DNA of 64,000 nt, from the NCBI RefSeq assembly GCF_004379255.2, contig NC_056035.1:25606502-25670501 (forward strand), given 5' to 3'. Every line of letters begins with the position of its first letter. Positions within the stretch are counted from its first letter, which is position 1. This document shows, one piece after another, positions 55,605 to 64,000 of the stretch. The position numbers and the translations under genes are program-made. Origin of the DNA: Salvia splendens (taxonomy: Eukaryota > Streptophyta > Magnoliopsida > Lamiales > Lamiaceae). The notes beneath the pieces are model-generated. The model did no database searches. It worked only from the letters and a program-made list of their open reading frames with translations, and was not told the origin of the DNA.

Positions 55605-57509
55605 CTCTCCTGTGACTCAGCGTTTAGCTGACACTTTCCTCTCTCAGTATCTCCTGGACCTGTTATCACCATTATCGATTCCCATCTATTAGGTCTAGGA
55701 ATTTTACCTATGTAGTACAGATGCTCCTCGGGGAATGCATCAGGTATAGCTTCGTCTGTTTCCCCCTGGAAAATTCTACTCAGATGGTCAGCCACTCTAT
55801 TCTCTGTCCCCTTCTTGTCTTTGACTTCCCAATCAAATTCCTGCAACAGTAAAACCCAACGGATTAACCTTAGCTTGGACTCCTTCTTTGCCAGCAAGTA
55901 CTTGATAGCCGCGTGGTTGGTAAAAACAATCACTCTCGACCCCAGTAAGTATGGTCGAAATTTCTCAAATGAATACACAATGGCTAACATTTCTTTTTCC
56001 GTGGTGTCATAGTTTTTCTGGGCCTGGTTGAGTGTCTTCGAGGCATAGAAGATCACGTAACTTTTACCATCGATTCTTTGACCTAGCACCGCCCCCACTG
56101 CGTAGTCGCTTGCATCACACATTATTTCAAACGGCAGACTCCAGTCAGGTGCTCTGATAATAGGGGCAGATACTAATTTATCTTTCAGTAGTTGAAAAGT
56201 CTCCTTACACTCCTCGCCGAAAATGAAATCAACATCATTATGCAACAGATGGGTGAGCGGCTGAGCAATCTTCGCGAAATCCTTTATGAATCTTCTGTAA
56301 AACCCCGCATGCCCTAGGAATCCCATAACTTCTTTCTGATTCGTAGGGTAAGGCAATTTTGAAATCACATCGACCTTTGCTGGGTCCACCTGTATGCCCT
56401 TCTCTGAGACTACATGCCTAGGAAAATTCCCATGGGTACCATGAAGTGAAATTTTTAAAGTTGAGGACTAAATTCTTCTCCCGACATCTCCTCAATACTA
56501 CGTCCAAACTTGCTAAACAGGAATCGAAAGAGTTCCCATATACGGTGAAATCATCCATGAAAATCTCAATAAAATCCTCCAGCAGATCCGAGAAGATGCT
56601 CATCATGCACCGTTGAAAAGTGTCTGGCGCATTGCACAACCCAAACGACATCCTTCTATAAGCGTACGTGCCAAAAGGGCAATTAAAAGTAGTCTTCTCT
56701 TGATCTTCGGGATCTACATAGATCTGGAAGTATCCACTATATCCGTCAAGGAAACAAAAATATTGTTTTCCAGCCAACCTCTCTAGCATTTGATCAATGA
56801 AAGGTAAAGGAAAATAATCTTTCTTAGTTGCTTCATTCAATTTCCCATAATCGATGCACATCCTCCAACCAGTGACAAGTCGAGTGGGCACCAATTCATT
56901 CTTATCATTCTTAACTACCTGTATCCCTGACTTTTTAGGTACCATATGAACCGGGCTAACCCATTCACTATCTGGAATAGAGTAAATGATACCCAGCGAA
57001 AGCAGTTTCAAAACTTCCTTCAGAACTTCTTTTCTCATGTTTGGATTCAGCTTACGTTGGGGGTCTCTACAGGCTTTTGCACCTTCCTCCAGCCTATTGT
57101 GGTGCATGCAAAGATCAGAACTGATTCCTACTAGGTCTGAGAGAGTCCATCCTATCGCCTTCTTATTCCTTCTGATTACCTCAAGCAACTCGTTTTCCTG
57201 TTCCTCGGTCAAGTTGTTGTTGACGATGACCGAGAAAGTCTCATTTTCTTCCAGATAAGCATACTTGAGTCCTGGTGGAAGCGTCTTCAATTCTTTCTTG
57301 GGAGTGCTTGTTTCCTGGGGCAAGGGGTCATTTTCTTCATCAGTTTTCATTCCCTTCCCAGACCTGGGAGAATTTTCCATACTAGCCACATGAGTTGAAC
57401 CTCTTGACCTAGCTGACTCCGGATTCGTGCAGAACTCCAAAATAGCTTCGGCCAGCTCTTCATCCGATAATTCCCATGTGTGCATTGCCCGCACCATCCA
57501 GCTACCCAT
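55565..57509 (-). pseudogene. Reverse transcriptase-RNase H of copy E
   Basis: 57509-56418 covers the protease-RT linker and RT through the active site EIFMDDFTVYG and [15 protein letters not shown] deletion and frameshift near 56420-56450 break GHVVSENG. 56389-55565 resumes with [11 protein letters not shown], RNase [15 protein letters not shown] and [11 protein letters not shown] (Asp to Asn in the usual FTDH motif). A small deletion near 55612 removes the [12 protein letters not shown] segment seen in A and B. Confidence 0.85.
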
Positions 57510-60500
57510 ATGTCAATAGAGTGACTTAATTCTGAATTAACAACCTGCTCCTGCATCAACTCTGTCTCAAGATATTCCTGGACCAGGGGGTTAATAACAT
57601 CGATAACATGCAAATTTTTAACATCTAGCGGTTTCCTCATTGCCTCATCTATGCTAAACGTATATTTCTCCCCATTATAGTCCAGGCATATGGTCCCATC
57701 AAAAACATCAATTATGGTCTTAGCGGTACGGAGGAAAGGTCTTTTTATAAGCACACCGCTAGACTCAGCAGATTCATTATCACTCATTTTAATAACATGG
57801 AGATTGGCCGGATATAGAAAATCATGCACTTTGACGATAACATTTTCTAAAACTCCTTCCGGACAAATGCACGACCTATCTGCCAGTTGGATTACCACCT
57901 TTATGTCTACCATCCCTACTCCTACCGGCTTTTTGTAAATGGAAAGCGTTAAACATTTATCGATGCCCCTAGATCACACAGGCATACTCAATTTTTACAT
58001 CACTGATGGAAATAGGTAAGGTAAACATACCTGGATCAGTGCATTTCGAGTGAATTCTTCGCTTTTGGATCACTGCCGACACATTCTCTCCAATCAGAAT
58101 CTTCCCGCTGGGTCTGTTCTTCCCAGCTATGAATTCCTTGATGAACTTATTGAATACCGGCAATTTCAAAGCTTGCAAAAATGGTAAGTTGATTTCCAAT
58201 TTCCCAAAGATATCCATGAAATCCACCGGCTCTTCTTTCTTCTTCTTAGCCTCTCCTCGGTGTGGGAACGGTTTCACTTGCTGGACCTTCATAACCTCGC
58301 CCAGATCTTAAAGTGATTTGACTGATGTTAGCTATGTCTGGCGACCTTACTGAGGCAGGAATCTTCCCTTCGTTTCCTCGCATCTCGCTCAAGGATGTTG
58401 CGATCTGGGACATTTGTTTTGCTAACATATCCATTGTTGTCTTCTGCTCCAATTGAGCATCTTGGAGCTTATGCACTACGTCATTGTTGGACTGCAAGTT
58501 GTTCTGCAAATGTTGTTGAGGACTGACTAAATCATGTACCATATCATCTAGATTCCTTGGTGGTTTAGAACTAGAATGGCCAGCTATGAATTCCTTGATG
58601 AACTTATTGAATACCGGCAATTTCAAAGCTTGCAAAAATGGTAAGTTGATTTCCAATTTCCCAAAGATATCCATGAAATCCACCGGCTCTTCTTTCTTCT
58701 TCTTAGCCTCTCCTCGGTGTGGGAACGGTTTCACTTGCTGGACCTTCATAACCTCGCCCAGATCTTAAAGTGATTTGACTGATGTTAGCTATGTCTGGCG
58801 ACCTTACTGAGGCAGGAATCTTCCCTTCGTTTCCTCGCATCTCGCTCAAGGATGTTGCGATCTGGGACATTTGTTTTGCTAACATATCCATTGTTGTCTT
58901 CTGCTCCAATTGAGCATCTTGGAGCTTATGCACTACGTCATTGTTGGACTGCAAGTTGTTCTGCAAATGTTGTTGAGGACTGACTAAATCATGTACCATA
59001 TCATCTAGATTCCTTGGTGGTTTAGAACTAGAATGGCCAGAACTTGGTCCTGGACCCAGATGTGGACCACTTCCTTGATTCTGGCAAAAGTTTCCTTGAC
59101 CTCCTGAGCTGTTGTTATACTGATTTCCCGACCATTGATTCCCCTGGTAAGTAGGTTGGGGATTCTAATAATTTTCGGTGTAGTTCCTTTGGTGTGGCGG
59201 CACATAAGAGTTCCCCAGATTCTGATTCATGTTCCTCCAATTAGAGTGATCCCCCTGGCTCCGGTTGTTCCAGCTATTCTGCCCCTCCTGATTTCTCCCA
59301 GACCAATTAGTTTGTCTTTCTGGTTAATGTGTCAACTGGGTGTTCTGTTGCGGAGGTGGCTGGTTCGGATCATTGTCAGACCGTCTAAAATTGGGATGGT
59401 TCCTCCAGGGTGCGTCCCTCTGTTTCCCGAGGTTCCAACTCCCATCTGGATTCCAACTTCCCATTGGATTCACCTGGGCCTGATAATCTCCTTTTTGAGG
59501 ACCATAGTACTGCTGGGGTAGGATTTCTCCTTGACCCGGATATTTCTTTTTCTCTTGTGAGGTTGGTGCAGTGGTTTTCTCAATTGCAATCAACAGTACT
59601 TTCTCAAGCGTATCTATTCTTGCCTCGACTCTTTGGTCATCTTGTTCTCTCAGCGCATTTGCTGACCCTCTCCTCATAACATTCCTCGGGTTGTCGTACG
59701 CCTTCTTGGCCTCTTTCAACTTTCCCAAGATCTCTCTCGCTTCACTCCCCTTTTTCTTCGTAAAATTTCCCCCGCTCGAGGAGTTCATCAAATCCTTCGA
59801 CTCGAGGTTTGCTCTTTCATAGAATAGATAATAAATCTCTGCTTCGATCATTCTGTTATTTGGGCAAGCGACCAGCAACCCCTTGAATCGCAACCAATAT
59901 TGACTCAAAGACTCATCATACTCCTGCTTACACTCTATTATCTCCTTCTTGAGGGCGTTCGTCTAGTTCGACAGGAAAAAGTAATCCAGAAATTCCAGCT
60001 TGAAATCTCTCCATGTACGAATCGAATCTGGAGGTAGCCTCTGTAGCCACGTGTTAGCTTCTCCCTTCAAGGCGAACGGAATCGCGCGTAGGCGGTAATC
60101 CTCCTCTGTTGTGTCGTTAGGCCTTTTTTGAATACTGCACAGCTTGCTGAACTCATTTAAGAACTCATACGGACACTCATTCCTCCATCCAGAGAATGTC
60201 GGTAGAATGCCTAACACATTCGTTTTGATATCTATGGCTCTTTGATGCGGGTTCATCACTATAGCCTGGGCCGGCTCACCATCTAGATGGGCAGTGAGCG
60301 AACCGATCTCCGAATCTGGATCGACTATGTGTGCCATGTCCCCGATTTCTGCCTCCTCTGTACTTGTTTCTGAAGATGACTCAGGATCCTCCCTTCCCAA
60401 CGAATTCCAACTTTCGTCGCTTCCTGAACCAAATGGAAATGGATCTCCCATAGATAACCCTAATCTGGTGGTGACCGTAGATGCTGTGTCCTTGACCTGC

Positions 60501-60568
60501 CAAATAAATTGATCGTTCCTCCACCCAGATGAGTTATCCCAGTGTCCAAACCGTGAGCCTCTGCTCAT
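57510..60568 (-). pseudogene. gag-protease of copy E
   Basis: The start at 60568 (MSRGSRFGHWDNSS) lies 49 nt downstream of the PBS. Gag core LPTFSGWRNECPYEF ... TWRDFKLEFLDYFF is followed by an in-frame TAG at 59963. A further stop is at 59324, before PERQT. The late gag carries a 270-bp deletion and a 457-bp duplication, each copy shifting the frame by 1 nt. Protease (57347-57913 and 57969-58292) is frameshifted near 57940-57990, where the CDLGAS motif is damaged. No CCHC knuckle. Confidence 0.85.
58123..59036. repeat. Perfect 457-bp tandem duplication within copy E gag
   Basis: 58123-58579 and 58580-59036 are identical by eye. Each carries the same internal deletion junction (CACTTG/CTGGACC, at about 58279 and 58736). 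The repeat joins at AATGGC/CAGCTATG with a short CCAG overlap. Confidence 0.95.
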
Positions 60569-60617
60569 AATCTGCAAACAAAAAATCTCTAAACACAAAC
60601 GCAAACTACACCATCCA

Positions 60618-60635
60618 TCCCCGGCAACGACGCCA
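60618..60635 (-). other. Primer-binding site of copy E, tRNA-Asp
   Basis: The minus strand reads TGGCGTCGTTGCCGGGGA: one change from the B site and from the tRNA-Asp complement. It lies 2 nt inside the 5' LTR. Confidence 0.93.
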
Positions 60636-60637
60636 TT

Positions 60638-61465
60638 TGAAACTCGGTTCTGGAAACGTGTGTGCTTTTAATGCTAGGTCAAGCTTCTCAGATCCAGAGA
60701 ATCCCCTAGATCACGAGGTCTAGGAACTCAGAGGATATCAGAAATCTCAGTCATTGGACACACTGATTCCTCGTTCAAAACCTTAAACCCGCTATACTAT
60801 GAATTAGTACAGGGAAGCAGGGATCGATCCCACGAAGATGGACGCGTAAGAAAGCATTTAGAAGACCTTGGAAATGGTGAATGGCTGCTGCCCCGCAATT
60901 TTGGGTTGAGGTAAAACTACTACTAGACCTAGGAACTAATTAAACACTAGACCTAGGAAACTGAAAACATCATGCTGACATCGAACTTCCTCATAACTAC
61001 GAGATATTAAACTAACTTCTTAGACCGAGCAAATAGCTTCCTAATCTAGCTAGACAGAAAGTGAGTAAACAGCAGGGACCATCGTCCAGAAACAGCAAGT
61101 ACGGAATAAAAGCTGCAAATAACAAACTAAGGATTTAACTAACAACTACATGTATTTCATTACCTGAATCACACGCGAACATGAAGAAAACAGAGCACAT
61201 TTCCAGATTCAAACAGAATGTAAAAGTGCGGACGTCGGAAACTTGCAATTAGCCGGAAATAAAATAGATCTACATATACTAGATGGAATGAAACGAAAAC
61301 TCGTAAACTAGGCATCAACCACGATCAACTCTGTTTTAGATCCAGACGTCGGATGCTTAATCCACTCCGGATCCAAGCATTCCGAACCCAACAACCAACA
61401 AAATCAACTCCATAACTTTCGATTCAACAGATCTACTCCGATCAACACAAACTTCCAATACTTCT
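60638..61465 (-). repeat. 5' LTR of copy E, inner part
   Basis: It begins TGAAACTCGGTT next to the PBS and matches D and E LTRs up to CTTCCAATACTTCT. There the R3 LTR starts with TGTCACG. The promoter half of the LTR should lie beyond the R3 element, off the window. Confidence 0.88.
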
Positions 61466-61905
61466 TGTCACGACCACCCATACTAGGGGTACTATAAACG
61501 AGGAGATCGTGACCATGGGATAGAAATAAAGACAATATTTAAGGACGACAGTTCATATGAAAGACCTAATTAACTTAAGAAGGAGAATATTTTAGTTCAT
61601 TGAAAAGTTAAGCAACGAATTTTAGTTCAAAATACTTAATGTCATAATTACAACATCAAATAGTGCGGAGATTTCTAGCAAACAATTTTTCAAAGAAAAC
61701 AATGGAAAAATAAATATCAAAAATCCAATTAACTCCTAAAAGAACATTTGTTTTAGTTTACGAAAACCATTTTAGAGTAACGAAACAAGCAGCGGGTTAA
61801 AGTCTCAAAGTATTTGAAAAGACAAAAATCGTACGAAATAAAATAAATTCTTGCGACACAGTTTCAATAATAGCAACGGAAATAGGTTATCAAGAGAGTC
61901 ATAGG
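61466..61905 (-). repeat. R3: R-family LTR, left part (minus orientation)
   Basis: It starts TGTCACGACCACCC directly against the E LTR, without a PBS, so this is an outer element boundary (3' LTR end or solo LTR). It is interrupted at 61906 by a solo copia LTR and resumes at 63371. Confidence 0.7.
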
Positions 61906-63370
61906 TGTTAGGGTTTGTATACTAGAAATCACCTTTCGAGTGATTGAATACTGTAAAACTCTAATAATTATTTTCCAATGAATGCAACAGATTATTTTTA
62001 TCGTAATGTTGGTATGTTTTACATTTAATGGATGTTTATTGCATATTTAAATGTATAAGCGAACATAACATAAGTCTAAGTCTTTGTTCTAGTAGACCGG
62101 TTGTGGGCTGCGCTCAATTTAAGGTACGCGGTCAGTTCTGAACAAAAAAAATAAGAATTTCACAACCCAGATAGACCTAGACTACCTATCGTGAAAGGCT
62201 GCAATGTCAGTCCGATTATTTCTAAGCCTTATTGAAATATGATGACATAGGTGTGGTATAGCACTGAATGGATCTAACAGCAAGACGAGTCTTTATGCTA
62301 TCTACTGAAAGACGAGGTCTTGAAAATTAATTTCTTAATCAATGTACGTTAGCATTGAGCATACGATATTGAGTATCTACTACTTTGACTTACCAAAGGT
62401 GCGGGTTTTTCGTCACCCAACGATCCAGGTATATTGGGTATTGGTGATCATTATCTAGCGGTGCTAGGATTGCTATTATGTTGAATCGTGCGCGAGGAGA
62501 GTCTCGTTTGATAACATCCATAAGAGGAGCTCGAAACAGGATTTTATTATTCGAAACCTAGCTAGTTGGAGTTTAATTACTCTATGAATAATAAATAAGA
62601 GTTTTTTGCTAAGTCCACTCTTGGAGTTCAAAATATGTTGATTAATTAAGTCCATAGCAGACATTAATTAATTAATGGATGTTTCTATCTTAAGTGCGGG
62701 AAATGAATTAAATGCAATTAAAAGGAAACCCGGAATACTTGTAATTTCGGATTTGGAAAGGCAGTGCAATATTACTTCTGTAGTGGCTGCTTGTAATATT
62801 CCAATATAAGCTTATATTAAATTGTGGGTTCAATTTAATTAGTAAAAAGCTAATTGGGTGAGGCCATGTCCAAATTCTTCCTTAGATCCCTGACTGAGCC
62901 CAATTTGTGACTTAATATAAATAGGAGAATAAAGGAGACAGAAATCATAACAATTATCGCTCAGAATTTTGTGTCCCCCTCAGAGAAAGAGAGAGTTCGA
63001 AATTTTGCCTCCTCCGTGAGCTGAGTTCTGCCTTCGTTATTCAAGTCCTAGTACGCTGGTGAGATTTGCCCACACAAATATCAGTGTACAGTCCGGGACA
63101 CCAGTCAGAAGATCTGAGGTCGAGTATTGAAGATCTTCACGTGGAGACGGAGCAAGCCATCATCGATTCTTGATTGAATCCCCGAGGTAAATTGGCTAAT
63201 TCCGTAGTAAGCATGTTTTAGGGATTTCATATGCTAAAGCATGTTTTAATTCAAGTTATGAGCATTATACATGTGATTATTACGCGAATAGAATTTGTCT
63301 AAATAATCTGCTAAATAGATCAAATTTATGTGATCGATCCACATGCACGCTTCCGCTGCCAACCCCTTCA
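61906..63370 (+). mobile_element. Solo LTR of the element C copia family, TSD ATAGG
   Basis: 1465 bp, TGTTAGGG...CCCCTTCA, flanked by ATAGG at 61901-61905 and 63371-63375. It is clearly the same family as the C LTRs but more diverged from them than they are from each other. The TATA region is AATATAAATA near 62923. No internal sequence is present, as expected after LTR-LTR recombination. Confidence 0.95.
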
Positions 63371-64000
63371 ATAGGATGACGCCTATGTATGAGGACACAA
63401 CGCATCCAAAATTTCTAGGCCGACTTAACATCCATCTCAACATCCCGTTCAACCTGCACATAGGGAAAATATATGCAGGGCTGAGTACTTGTTGTACTCA
63501 ATGAGCTCATGCCGAAAACATTTTATAACAGTTATGTCATCCATACCAGTGATCTCGAGTTTTACATTTAGTTAAGAAATATCATCGAGAACACAAAAAT
63601 ATTTTATAGACCGGCCAGTCAAATAATCTCCCCACTTTCTCAACAATCCATCAATCACAATCATCATTCCATGTGCGACGAAAGTGTGGCCACACTATTC
63701 GCCCACGAGACCGGCCGACTAGCAAGGACGGCTCACGATCCCATCAGTGTACACAACCTGATAGGGTTTGCGGCCCTACTCAGACCCGAATTCGTTTCAC
63801 AACACAGCCATATACCCTAACGGAGCAAGCTCGGACGAACTAGGCATCAGGCAACAATCTCATAAACAAAACATCATGGCATGACATAACAAGTTAAACC
63901 ACCCTTATAACACCACATCATATTTTCGGAAAATAAAAGATTTGTAAAAGAAAGCCCACATCGTTTGCTTAAACAACACAATACCCAACTCAAAGCAACC
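63371..64000 (-). repeat. R3: R-family LTR, right part (continues past the window)
   Basis: It resumes with ATGACGCCTATGTATGAGG, matching the reverse complement of 14115-14135 in R2. It then carries TGCAGGGCTGAGTACTTGTTGTACTCA (63475-63501), GTGGCCACACTATTCGCCCACGAGACCGGCC and GTGTACACAACCTGATAGG blocks also found in R1/R2. No gene is seen. Confidence 0.7.

Larger units (their letters stand above)
50281..61465 (-). mobile_element. Athila-type copy E (deleted internally; 5' LTR cut by R3)
   Basis: Both LTRs start TGAAACTCGGTT (50281 and 60638) and a tRNA-Asp PBS lies at 60618-60635. The internal order matches B. Losses: about 0.84 kb across the 3' LTR/noncoding junction (near 51154), about 1.1 kb from the accessory ORF (near 53146), and about 270 bp of late gag (near 58280). 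A 457-bp tandem duplication was gained. The left flank is AAGAC; the outer end of the right LTR is disrupted by R3, so no TSD can be scored. Confidence 0.9.

Noticed and set aside
1..64000. tRNA or rRNA genes
   Set aside because: The only tRNA-like sequences are the 12-18 nt primer-binding sites and a short GGATCGATCCCACGA block in the LTRs; no cloverleaf was found.

Overview
The window is repeat-rich nuclear DNA from a flowering plant. It is filled almost entirely by nested LTR retrotransposons, with small DNA-transposon remnants. Several signs point to a plant: Athila-type Ty3/gypsy elements primed by tRNA-Asp, a Ty1/copia element primed by initiator tRNA-Met, hAT and Stowaway-like termini, and a plant-specific retrotransposon accessory ORF. 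A eudicot is likely, but I cannot name the species. I found no host gene, RNA gene or CRISPR array.

Layout, left to right. 1-2618: the 5' leader start and LTR of a long-LTR element (R1, minus strand). 2619-13383: Athila-type copy A (minus), truncated at its 5' end. 13384-14393: an R-family LTR fragment (plus). 14394-16480: a diverged Athila-type 3' end and LTR (F, plus). 16481-17230: an R-family-like fragment, then a hAT terminus at 17231-17854. 17855-49097: Athila-type copy D (minus), split by two later insertions. These are a full copia element C (20403-29237, TSD CAGGG) and a full Athila-type element B (31221-44873, TSD GGTAT). 49098-50280: a relic island with hAT and Stowaway-like ends. 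50281-61465: Athila-type copy E (minus). 61466-64000: an R-family LTR (R3, minus) holding a solo copia LTR (61906-63370, TSD ATAGG).

The Athila-type family has a consistent plan on the minus strand: LTR, tRNA-Asp PBS, gag, protease, reverse transcriptase, RNase H, integrase, spacer, a large accessory ORF, a hairpin-rich noncoding region of about 1.3 kb, then LTR. Every copy is broken by stops, frameshifts or deletions. B still has two complete LTRs and a target-site duplication. D has lost RT and RNase H. E has lost the centre of its accessory ORF and carries a perfect 457-bp tandem duplication. C is also broken in pol. No element here looks autonomous.

The least expected signals belong to the Athila-type family. 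They are arrays of small hairpins between accessory ORF and 3' LTR, one with a compensatory base change; a GETPV-coding minisatellite in the accessory ORF; a splice-acceptor-like sequence just before that ORF's ATG; and a gag without a CCHC knuckle. I see no evidence of a new host defence or metabolic system.
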